From NCBI GenBank assembly GCA_029251085.1, contig JAQXDZ010000022.1, forward strand, positions 1 through 64,000: a DNA stretch of 64,000 nucleotides, given 5' to 3'. The stretch is from Mariniblastus sp. (lineage in GTDB: Bacteria; Planctomycetota; Planctomycetia; Pirellulales; Pirellulaceae). A model generated the notes under the pieces. The model was not told the origin of the DNA and did not search any database. It was given only the letters and a program-made list of their open reading frames with translations. Positions 1 to 8,500 of the stretch are shown piece after piece (position 1 is the first letter of the stretch; the number at the start of each line of letters is the position of its first letter). Both the position numbers and the translations under genes were made by a program.

Positions 1-389
1 ATTTTGAAATTTTCATCTGCAAATTTTTCACCGTAGATGCTTTCGCCACCGGTGCCATTGCCGTTGGTGAAGTCACCACCTTGGAGCATGAATTGCGGGA
101 TGACGCGGTGGAATACACTTCCCTTGTAATGGAGCGGCTTTCCAGATTTCCCTTCTCCCTTTTCGCCAGTGCAAAGAGCACGAAAGTTCTCTGCCGTCTT
201 TGGCACCGTGTCGCCAAATAGTCCCATGACAATTCGTTTTGGTTTTTCGTCACCGATTTTTACATCGAAGAACACCTGATGAGTGACCTTGGCGTCGTCT
301 GGACTCTGAGCAACGGTTGGTTGGTTGCAGCCAATGATTGAAGCTGCAAAGAGCACTCCCGGTAGCATCCACTTGATTTTGTTAAGCAT
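1..389 (-). CDS. Lipoprotein peptidyl-prolyl cis-trans isomerase (cyclophilin), 3' part missing
   Basis: This gene starts at an ATG at 389 and runs off the left edge, so only about 129 residues are visible. The protein begins with a short hydrophobic stretch ending in an I-I-G-C lipobox near residue 21, so it is probably a lipid-anchored protein outside the cytoplasm. The visible part has typical cyclophilin signatures: [17 protein letters not shown], then [20 protein letters not shown], which contains the catalytic Arg and the Phe/Gln of the active site. Cyclophilins catalyse cis-trans isomerisation of X-Pro bonds and assist protein folding. It lies 160 bp upstream (in its own direction, after) of nothing else visible; its relation to the arsenic genes behind it is only proximity. 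Family assignment is firm; substrate is unknown. Confidence 0.93.
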   Translation of the reverse strand, partial: MLNKIKWMLPGVLFAASIIGCNQPTVAQSPDDAKVTHQVFFDVKIGDEKPKRIVMGLFGDTVPKTAENFRALCTGEKGEGKSGKPLHYKGSVFHRVIPQFMLQGGDFTNGNGTGGESIYGEKFADENFK

Positions 390-548
390 TATATTTCCTC
401 TCACTGTCGTATTAAAAAAAATATTTTTCCGTCTTTTACTTTTTCGCTCCGCTTATTCATTTTTTGAATTCCGCCTGAGTAGTCACAGTAGAAACAAGCG
501 AAGCTCGATTGGCAACAGGCGACACAAATTCGAAAAATATTTACGAGT

Positions 549-1595
549 TTAAGTAATCGAGCCCTGGCAACCAGAGCCTGCCCCTGCGGTGCAACCGAAG
601 CAATGTTGGGCTATTTGAATCGTTCGATTGATTAGTTGGTCGTGATTGAATTCGTGGATCGTGCTGGGGGCGGGTGATTTCAGATTCAGTTCCAGCATCT
701 GATTAAAATCACAGTCATATAATTGCCCGTCCCAACCAATAGAAAGTGTATTTAGGCACATCAATCCCGACACAGCAGCGGGGTTGAAAGCTTTGATTAA
801 TTTTTCCATGTAAGTGGAGTAATCGCCGCTGCGAATTAGGAAATCGAGGTACCGACTGACTGGCATATTGGTGATTGTGAATAGTCGATTGAATTCAATT
901 CCGAAACGCGTTTGTAATTCGCTCCGGTAGGCTGACTCAAGATCTTTTTGTGCTGGTGGAAGGTTGGGGCCAACCGGGTTGTACACCAGCGTGAGGGTGA
1001 GACCGGAGTCGGTTTTTCCATAGCCGAGGGAATTTAGTTTTAATAAGGCTTCGATTGACTTGGAGTAGGCTCCATCTCCACGCTGAGAATCGGTGTTCTC
1101 CTCGAGGTAGCAGGGGAGGGAGGCAACGATTTCAACTGAGTTGGCTGCCAGGAATTCTGGTAGATGTTCGTACCCTTTGGCCAGTAAAATCGTCAAGTTG
1201 CAGCGGTCGATAACATGGCAGCCCAGCTCTCTCGCTGAGGTCACGAGGTCACAGAAGTGGGGGTTCATTTCCGGAGCACCACCGGTCAAGTCCAGTGTTT
1301 TAATTTCCGGGTTGTTCTGCAGCGTTTGAATACAGGCATCAATTTCCGCCCGTTGCATGATCTCGCGGCGATCAGGGCCAGCATCCACATGACAATGGTC
1401 GCACGTCATATTGCAAAGCTTACCGAGATTAACCTGAAGGATCTCAACCCGATTAGCCGTTAGTTTTGAGATACCGGCCTTGATTAACGACGATTGGAAT
1501 TGCTGCGCATCATTTTGGGGTGCGAGTACGACTAATTGTTCTGTTGCATCAGCGAATCGTTCGCCGCGGTGCTGGAGTGATGTTTTGGGCTTCAT
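549..1595 (-). CDS. arsS: Radical SAM protein of arsenosugar biosynthesis (ArsS family)
   Basis: The 348-residue protein has a radical SAM cluster motif, C61-N-M-T-C65-D-H-C68, and the Cys-rich C-terminal domain (DUF3641 type) ending in C332, C335 and C343 within HCFGCTAGAGSGCQGS. ArsS proteins are thought to transfer the 5'-deoxyadenosyl group of SAM to dimethylarsenite, the step that commits methylated arsenic to arsenosugars. In some relatives a cysteine of the C-terminal tail is replaced by selenocysteine; here all positions read as Cys. It lies 78 bp downstream of the ArsM-like gene on the same strand, the arrangement expected for a two-gene arsenosugar operon. Family call is from motifs and context; activity is inferred. 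Confidence 0.88.
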   Translation of the reverse strand: MKPKTSLQHRGERFADATEQLVVLAPQNDAQQFQSSLIKAGISKLTANRVEILQVNLGKLCNMTCDHCHVDAGPDRREIMQRAEIDACIQTLQNNPEIKTLDLTGGAPEMNPHFCDLVTSARELGCHVIDRCNLTILLAKGYEHLPEFLAANSVEIVASLPCYLEENTDSQRGDGAYSKSIEALLKLNSLGYGKTDSGLTLTLVYNPVGPNLPPAQKDLESAYRSELQTRFGIEFNRLFTITNMPVSRYLDFLIRSGDYSTYMEKLIKAFNPAAVSGLMCLNTLSIGWDGQLYDCDFNQMLELNLKSPAPSTIHEFNHDQLINRTIQIAQHCFGCTAGAGSGCQGSIT

Positions 1596-1673
1596 CCGAA
1601 ATCAATTCCTCATTCGCTCCAACTGAAGAGTTAATTCATCAGTCGGCTATGCCTTACTTAGTTGTTTTAGTTG

Positions 1674-2831
1674 TTAACAGCACGTAGTTCCGCCACAGCA
1701 GTCATCGTCGGGTGCCTGATTAAGCTGGTATAGATCGCCCTTGGTTTCGCGAGCGGGTCGAATACGTTCCAGGCAATCTGAGAGCTTGGCTTCGTTTAAA
1801 GGGATTTCCTGATACGGTTCAATGAAAAAGAATGAGTCGGAAAGAGGTCCTGTTTGCAGCATCCTGAATGTCCGATCACAAACGGCCATCCGGTGACCAC
1901 GGTAGTAGGTGTGTCCGTCGTCATCGAGAACTTGGTTAAATGGACCGCGATAGATGACTGCCTGGTTGCGCTCAAGGCACGGGCAATCATCGGGTTTGTA
2001 GGCAACGACAGTAACCGATCGGAATTCGATCCCTTCGACAGTTTGCCATGGCTCAGATTCCCGTTTGGCCAGATGCATTCCCTCGAATCCTGCACGTTCA
2101 AATTCGGCAAGGAATTCATCCTCGCGCCAGGCTCCGGAAATGCACCCCGACCAGAGGGTCGGGTCATTTTGCATGTGCTGGGGGATATCTTCGTCGGCCA
2201 CAATATCGCTAATCGCCGCCCGTCCACCTACTTTCAGGACCCGGAAAACTTCTTTGAAAAGCTGTTTTCGATCTTCAGGTTGCACAAGATTAAGAACGCA
2301 ATTGGAAACCACGCAGTCAACGCTGCCGTTTTCGATAAGGGTTGCCTCACGGGAAAGTCGTTGGGCTAAATTACGGTCTTCTACGACACCGGCGAGTCCT
2401 GATTCAGGGTCATGATCGCGCTGCGATGCAAATAGCTCGAGATCAAGTTTTAAATCCTGAATCATTCCAGCGCGAAAGGAGATGTTGCCGTAGCCAATCT
2501 TTTCCGCGACTTCCACTTGATATTTTCGGGCTAACTGGAGCATTGTGGGGTTGCAGTCCACTCCAATAACCGAGCCTTGTTCGCCGACCAATTGAGATGC
2601 GATGTAACAAAGCTTTCCGCCACCTGACCCGAGGTCGAGAACCGTATCACCGACCTTGACGTAGGGGGAAGGATCGCCGCATCCGTAATCACGGTCAATG
2701 ATTTCCTGGGGAATTACATCGAGTAATTCTTGGCGATAGACAACGGGACAGCAGAGTGAGATTTCGCGTTCCTCGGCTGCCTTGGCGTACCGTTCACCTA
2801 CAGCATTTTCATATTCGAGAGGGGTGGCCAT
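1674..2831 (-). CDS. arsM: Arsenite S-adenosylmethionine methyltransferase, arsenosugar-type
   Basis: The 385-residue protein has a class I SAM-binding motif (DLGSGGG, residues 67-73) and the three cysteines that bind As(III) in ArsM enzymes: C51 (YGCGDPSP), C178 (SNCVLNL) and C230 (SGCISGA). It should methylate arsenite to methylated arsenicals using SAM. The chain ends in an unusual Cys cluster, D-D-D-C-C-G-G-T-T-C-C, which could bind arsenic or another thiophilic metal; that role is my inference. It is the first gene of a probable operon with arsS 78 bp downstream, and a terminator separates it from the transporter upstream. The start ATG at 2831 is followed by MATPLEYENAVGERY, the usual beginning of this subfamily. 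Confidence 0.9.
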   Translation of the reverse strand: MATPLEYENAVGERYAKAAEEREISLCCPVVYRQELLDVIPQEIIDRDYGCGDPSPYVKVGDTVLDLGSGGGKLCYIASQLVGEQGSVIGVDCNPTMLQLARKYQVEVAEKIGYGNISFRAGMIQDLKLDLELFASQRDHDPESGLAGVVEDRNLAQRLSREATLIENGSVDCVVSNCVLNLVQPEDRKQLFKEVFRVLKVGGRAAISDIVADEDIPQHMQNDPTLWSGCISGAWREDEFLAEFERAGFEGMHLAKRESEPWQTVEGIEFRSVTVVAYKPDDCPCLERNQAVIYRGPFNQVLDDDGHTYYRGHRMAVCDRTFRMLQTGPLSDSFFFIEPYQEIPLNEAKLSDCLERIRPARETKGDLYQLNQAPDDDCCGGTTCC

Positions 2832-2960
2832 CGTTCTGATTTCTCCGGGACATACTTTGCAACGTCGTAAATTTTACCGGCATGCAAGTGTTCTTACGAC
2901 AGGGCGTATTGAATTGAGTGGGTTTCGATACCTATCCATTAAGAGGTTAAGAGTTAAAAA

Positions 2961-2993
2961 AAAGCACCCTCCCATGCAATGGGAGAGTGCTTT
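2961..2993 (-). terminator. Rho-independent terminator of the MFS transporter gene
   Basis: Two arms of 7+7 base pairs (AAAGCAC/GTGCTTT and CTCCCAT/ATGGGAG) are separated by one C-A mismatch and enclose a GCA loop. On the minus strand the stem is followed by a run of seven T (forward A run at 2957-2963). It lies 55 bp past the transporter stop codon and 130 bp before the arsM start, so it separates the two transcription units. Confidence 0.88.
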
Positions 2994-3047
2994 ATTGGAT
3001 CAACTTAAAATCTGCTTTTCAATTCACGATTGAAATTTAATTTAGCC

Positions 3048-4355
3048 TCAGCCAATCTGCTGCTTATTCTCATCCGCTGTCCGGTCCCAGAATGTCAGGG
3101 CGAAGAATACCATGACGACAGCAGCAAAGATGGCGGGGACGTACCAGAATTTACTAAAGTCAATGACTCCATCGGTTGTGCACAATCCGGTCCACGTGCC
3201 AAAGGCTTGGGCTCCGATTCCAAGTCCCAGCCCTTGGGTCAGCATTACGATTAACGACTGAGCTTGCCCCCGGACTTCCGGCGGCGCTTTTTTGTCGGTG
3301 TAAATCATGCCAGTGACAAAGAAGAAGTCATAGCAGATTCCATGCAGCAGGATGCCAATGAATACCGGAGCGGTCAGGAGGATTCCTTCCTGGCCGAATG
3401 CAAATCCCCATAGTCCGTATCGAACGACCCACGCGAGCATGCCGATGACAAGCATCTTTTTTACCCCAAGTCGGGCGAAACAAAGCGGCATGATCAGCAT
3501 GAAGAAAATCTCGCTCATTTGCCCGGTGCTCATTGCTCCGGTTGTCGAGCCAAATAGGGTGATGCCCATCTCATCAACGAATCCGAAACCTTTGGCGTAA
3601 TACCCAGCCAGTGGAATGCAGATTAAAAATGAGGCAAACGCGAAGACGAAAAATGATTTGTCTTTTAGCATTGCCCAAGCATCGACTCCAACTACTTTCC
3701 CTAGTGAAAGGGGTTCACCTTTGGCTGGTGGTTCGGTTTTAGGGAGGGTTAGGCAATAGACTCCAAGAATAAACGATGCGATTGCTGCGGCGGTAAACAT
3801 ATGTTCCGAATTGTCACTGAACGCTTCCGTATTTCCAGTGATAGTTCGGCAACCGAGCATCACCCAGTTTCCGGCAATCCAACCAATCGTTCCGAGTACT
3901 CGAACCAATGGAAATTCTTTTTCACCGTCTTTCAGGTGCTTGAAGGAAAGGCTTGCTGTCAAAGCCAGCGTCGGCATGAAACAAATCATGTAGGCGAGAA
4001 GGCAGAGAACCATAGGGTGCATGAATTGCGAAATGTAGCTGTCTGGCGCACCAGCGGCGGCAAGCGAAGGTGCGTACCAAAGCAGTCCCGCTCCGACAAT
4101 GTTCAAGATCGCCAGCACTCTCTCTGTGTTTATAAAACGGTCGGCAACAAGGCCAAGTGAGAGTGGTGCGAGAATCGCAGCAATTGGGGCAACGGTGTAT
4201 GCCGCAGCATCGAACGAACCGCCGGCGCCTAATTCGGTCATCCCGTTTTCTTTGAGGAATCCAAACAATGAAACATACCAAGCTCCCCAAACAAAAAATT
4301 GGAGGAACATCATGATTGCTAAACGGACGATTAGTACGGGGGAGGAACCAGGCAT
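3048..4355 (-). CDS. MFS transporter, nucleoside:H+ symporter family
   Basis: A 435-residue membrane protein with about twelve hydrophobic segments. The N-terminus (RLAIMMFLQFFVWGAWYVS) and the loop LGLVADRF match the nucleoside:H+ symporter branch of the MFS (NupG/XapB-like), a family common in planctomycetes that may carry nucleosides or other substrates. It is followed by its own terminator and preceded, 98 bp upstream on the same strand, by the PhyH-family gene, so these two may be cotranscribed. The neighbouring arsenosugar genes make a nucleoside-like substrate (adenosylated arsenic) intermediate, which is suggestive but unproven. Family assignment is good; substrate is open. Confidence 0.8.
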   Translation of the reverse strand: MPGSSPVLIVRLAIMMFLQFFVWGAWYVSLFGFLKENGMTELGAGGSFDAAAYTVAPIAAILAPLSLGLVADRFINTERVLAILNIVGAGLLWYAPSLAAAGAPDSYISQFMHPMVLCLLAYMICFMPTLALTASLSFKHLKDGEKEFPLVRVLGTIGWIAGNWVMLGCRTITGNTEAFSDNSEHMFTAAAIASFILGVYCLTLPKTEPPAKGEPLSLGKVVGVDAWAMLKDKSFFVFAFASFLICIPLAGYYAKGFGFVDEMGITLFGSTTGAMSTGQMSEIFFMLIMPLCFARLGVKKMLVIGMLAWVVRYGLWGFAFGQEGILLTAPVFIGILLHGICYDFFFVTGMIYTDKKAPPEVRGQAQSLIVMLTQGLGLGIGAQAFGTWTGLCTTDGVIDFSKFWYVPAIFAAVVMVFFALTFWDRTADENKQQIG

Positions 4356-4453
4356 TTGTTTTTGATCCAGAAGTGTCCAGAGTTAGTGAAACCGACTGCA
4401 ATATTAAACTTGGTTGAAGGGGCTTTGCCAAGTCAATGGGATAAAAGAACCCT

Positions 4454-5218
4454 CTAAATTCTTTGCTTTGCGTTCATTTCGGCTAGTAATTGACTCTGAT
4501 AGGCAGTTCGTGCCTTCGAATCTTCTCTTGCATCTTCTCTGTAGTAGATTAGGCCGATTGCTTTTCTTGTCCGGTTGGGGCTGTGGTTTGCCGTGGCTCG
4601 GTGGATCGTCAGCGCGTGGTGAGCCAGTAAATCGCCTGGTTGGGCGGGGTAGGCAATTTCATTCGCAGTATCATCGGCGTTAGGGAAATCAGTAATTCCC
4701 TGACTAAATCCAAGAGTCCCCGTCGACCCATGGGGACGCATCGATTTGAGGTGAGACTTGGGGATGTATCTGACGCAACCATTTTCATGGTCGACTGGTT
4801 CCAGTGCCAGCCACATGGTTATCGCCTCGCAGGGTGAAATCTTGAAGTAATACCCGTCCTGATGTGGTGGGGTCGGTAACCCCGATTTCGGAGGTTTGTT
4901 GAAGTACTGCATGTTTTTACAAACGACTTTTGAATCAAGCAAAGTCTCAGCAAGGTTTCGGAATGGACTGTCAGTCATCAATTGACCAAAATAATCGTCA
5001 TGCAGATGAAGGTTTTGTAGTTGTTTCAGCGAACTTCTATCTTGTTTGTCTTCATAGAAAACGTGCTCTGCCGGCATTGTGGGGACGACATTCTGAATTA
5101 CCCGATCGAGATTGTTTTGAATATCACCGACCTCAAGCTGTGATCGAAAGGACGGAATAAACGTCAGGCCGTCTAAGTCGAATTGGTGCTTGAGAGACTG
5201 GGGGCTAAATTGGGACAT
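4454..5218 (-). CDS. Phytanoyl-CoA dioxygenase (PhyH) family Fe(II)/2-oxoglutarate oxygenase
   Basis: The 254-residue protein has the PhyH fold signatures: an iron-binding H-Q-D (PPHQDGYYFK), the downstream GDLLAHHALTIHRA segment with the second His, and an Arg two turns later (SPNRTRKA) for 2-oxoglutarate. The family hydroxylates diverse small molecules using O2 and 2-oxoglutarate; substrate cannot be told from sequence. It is transcribed divergently from the large sialidase fusion across a 312 bp gap, and the nucleoside-type transporter follows 98 bp downstream. The length is short for the family but complete. Confidence 0.86.
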   Translation of the reverse strand: MSQFSPQSLKHQFDLDGLTFIPSFRSQLEVGDIQNNLDRVIQNVVPTMPAEHVFYEDKQDRSSLKQLQNLHLHDDYFGQLMTDSPFRNLAETLLDSKVVCKNMQYFNKPPKSGLPTPPHQDGYYFKISPCEAITMWLALEPVDHENGCVRYIPKSHLKSMRPHGSTGTLGFSQGITDFPNADDTANEIAYPAQPGDLLAHHALTIHRATANHSPNRTRKAIGLIYYREDAREDSKARTAYQSQLLAEMNAKQRI

Positions 5219-5386
5219 AATTGAATCTATCCATTCCTAAAAATGGAACTGCAAAGTTTTAGTGTTTGCCAATCCTTCAACGCAGTTGGGAATTTGACAG
5301 AGGGCATCAGATGTAACAAGATCATACCCACCTAAGGAGTGGGGTTCTACCATCCAAATCTTGCCGGTAGTTCGAGGCTCAAGGGT

Positions 5387-5442
5387 GAAACGTTGAAGAA
5401 ATCAAAATTTACCTTTGTGGTTCAAGTTGATTTAAACGTTTC
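5387..5442. promoter_or_regulatory. Pair of CG-centred AACGTT sites in the divergent promoter region
   Basis: In the 312 bp gap (5219-5530) between the PhyH gene and the sialidase fusion, GAAACGTT (5387-5394) and its exact reverse complement AACGTTTC (5435-5442) lie about 40 bp apart. The second is part of AAACGTTT, a perfect CG-centred palindrome like those bound by LacI-family regulators. A related CAACGTTG occurs upstream of the lyase gene at 10819-10826. Operator function is inference only. Confidence 0.3.
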
Positions 5443-5472
5443 CAAGAGGAAGTCACAGCATTGGGTGCACAA

Positions 5473-5497
5473 GTTTTCGGTTCACGTTTTCGGTTCA
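5473..5497 (+). repeat. 12-bp tandem direct repeat upstream of the sialidase fusion
   Basis: The 12-mer GTTTTCGGTTCA occurs at 5473-5484 and again at 5486-5497, a 13 bp period, about 35 bp before the start codon of the large fusion gene. It may be a regulator site or part of the 5' leader. Nothing else in the gap is recognisable. Confidence 0.45.
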
Positions 5498-5530
5498 AAT
5501 ATCGGGCTGGGCTAAATTGGAGAAAAGTGA

Positions 5531-8500
5531 ATGAGGTCTAGTCGGAAGTCCATTTTGTTTTTTGCGCTCGCCATTGGCGCAGTGTCAGTGTTTATCCACG
5601 GAGCGGTTGCGGAGAACCGTCCATCGCGAAATGTATTGCTAATCGCGATCGATGACTTGAGGCCGGATTTAAATTGTTATGGCAATTCAAAAATGGTCAC
5701 ACCGCGAATGGATCAGTTCGCAAGATCGGCCTTGATTTTTGAAAAAGCCTATTGCCAGCAGGCGGTCTGCAACCCATCCCGAACAAGTATGTTGACGGGA
5801 TTGCGGCCAGAAACCATCGGAGTTGTTGGCAACCATGTTCACTTTCGTACTAACCATCCAGATGTTGTGACGTTACCGCAATATTTTAAGCAGCAAGGAT
5901 ATCGAACTCAGGCCATCGGGAAAATCTTTCATGGCGTCTTCCCGGAGGGGGCAAGTAAAACTAAGTGGGACACCATGGGGGATCCAAAAAGTTGGTCAGT
6001 GCCTGCGGTTAGGTTTGGTCCTCGTTATTACTTCACCGAAGAAGGGGTCGCATCAGCGAAAACTGCTTTTGAGAAATCGTATCCGGGGCTTGGTCAAAAG
6101 GGTGTTGACTGGACAGAGCGGCTGGTGTTCGGCCTAGCCACGGAGGCTCCCAATGTCCCGGATGAGCAATTTTACGATGGAAAGGTTGCCGCTACCGCGA
6201 TCGCAACGTTACGCGAGTTAAAAGACTCTTCTGAACCGTTTTTCTTAGCGGTTGGTTTTATTAAACCCCATTCTCCGTTTATTGCCCCCAAAAAATATTT
6301 CGATCTTTATCAAGACGTCACCATTGCAGACAATCGCGATTTCCCAAGAAGCACTCCGGGATTTGCTGGTCACTCCTCGGGTGAGATTCGACGCTATTCA
6401 GATCAACCTAACCAAGGTGAATTTAGTCCGTCTTCTCAAGTGCGATTGCGACACGCATACGCTGCCTGTGTGAGTTTTATTGATGCCCAAGTCGGCATTG
6501 TCTTGGACGAGTTAGATCGATTGGGGCTTGCTGATAATACGATTGTCTGTGTATTCGGAGACCATGGATACCATCTCGGAGAACAAGGGCTATGGGGGAA
6601 AACTACGAATTTTGAGTTGGATACACGGGTGCCGTTGATCGTGCGGACGCCAGGTATGAAGTCCAGAGGTAAAAAGTCGCAGGCTCTCGTTGAGCTGGTC
6701 GATATTTATCCAACCTTAGTTGAGGCAGCAGGGCTTCCCGCGAATCCAAAGCTCGAAGGTGTTAGTTTTCAGGCTCTACTAAACGACGCCAATCTCAACA
6801 CAAAAGGGTTTGCGTTAAGCCAATATCCACGTGGCAAGGTGATGGGATATTCATTGAGAACGAATACTCAAAGATTTACGCAATGGCGAAAGAAGGATGG
6901 AACCGTGGTCGCCACTGAACTCTATGATTATGACGAAAGTCCAATTGAACGACAGAATATTGCTGAATTAAAACAGAATAGCAAAACTGTTAATACGCTC
7001 AACGACCAACTGGTTTCAGCGTTTGGTTTAAACGTGTCACTGGCAGTCGATATGCCAAAAAGTTCCTTGTTCCAAACTGGTTTTGAGTCTCTCAAACCGG
7101 AACCATTTTCCAAGCTGAAAATTGGGGAGTCGACTTGGAGCGTGGTTGCTGGAACGGCAGAAATCGACGACCAGCATGCGAAAACGGGGGGGCAATGTCT
7201 CCATTTGCTGGGAGGGGCTGAGACGGTTGTCGAAATTACGTTTCCATCGAATATTGCGAGCAACAGTTTACTTTCGTTTTGGGCTGAACGGTGGACTCGG
7301 CGAGCTCCCTTCGAGTTTAAGATTGATAAATGGCAGGATGGAAAGTGGTCAGAGATATTGAATGGTGAAAAGACGGTCCAAGTAGGTAGAGCGTTTTTGT
7401 CAAACGTTCGGGTGAATGTAAAATCCGGAGGTTTTTCCAAATTACGGATCAGGGTTTCAAGTCCAGAACGAACGGGAATCTTAATTGACGATTTTCGAAT
7501 CTCTGCACCGCAACCTCAACGAATTACAAATGTCAGTATTGTCCCTATAGCGATTCCTGCATTAATTGGCCGAAAGGCAAGCCCGTTGGTGAAGTTGAAG
7601 GTCGACGTCGAAGGTTCTGTCGATCCGATTTCATTGAAGCAATTGGGTGGGCTTGTTTTCTCAGAACCGGAAGCACTGAAGTCACTGCAAGTTTATTACA
7701 CCGGCTCGAACAATACGTTTTCACCCTCTGATGAGTTTGGTCAAACTGCCCTAGTCGGTGCGATCGAGACTCCCAAGAATGCCGGTTCTGATTCGTTAGA
7801 TGGAAATGCTGCTGACTCTTCCGGAATTATGAATGGATTGGTCGAGGCAGAAGTTGGGTTTCGCGGGGAACAAGCATTGGTTGAAGGGGAGAATTACTTT
7901 TGGTTAGCTGCAACTGTCGCTCCGAACGCCAGGTTGGGCTCTAAAATTGGGGCAAAGTTGGATCCGAAAAAGACCCGGTTCAGCGATGGTTCGCTTCAAA
8001 GGCAGGGCGGTTCTGTTCAAATTCAATCGGTTGGTGTTGCCGTCCGAAAGTCAGGTGATGACGGAGTTCATACCTATCGCATCCCAGGTTTGGCAACCAC
8101 AAATGACGGAACATTGCTTGCTGTCTATGACGTGAGACGGTCGGGCGGAGGAGATCTTCCTGGGGATGTGGATGTTGGGTTGTCGCGATCCGTAGATCGA
8201 GGGCAAACCTGGCAGCCGATGAAAATCATTATGGACATGGGGGATGATCCGAAATGGAATCACGATGGGATTGGCGACCCATCCATTCTCGTTGATCGTC
8301 AGACGGGAACGATTTGGGTCTCCGCTACGTGGTCACATGGGAACCGGTCTTGGCGAGGATCTGGTCCGGGGCTCTCCCCGGCAGAGACGGGGCAATGGAT
8401 CATGGTTAAGAGCGATGACGATGGAGTGTCTTGGTCAAAGCCAATTAACATTACTGAGCAAGTTAAAAAACCTGAGTGGTGTTTTTTACTCCAAGGACCC

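Noticed and set aside
325..552. A 75-codon plus-strand ORF across the cyclophilin start and the following gap
   Set aside because: It is antisense to the lipoprotein signal region and is low-complexity, basic and AT-driven.
549..1595. Possible selenocysteine in ArsS, as in some relatives
   Set aside because: All relevant positions in the C-terminal tail are read as Cys here; no in-frame TGA is present.
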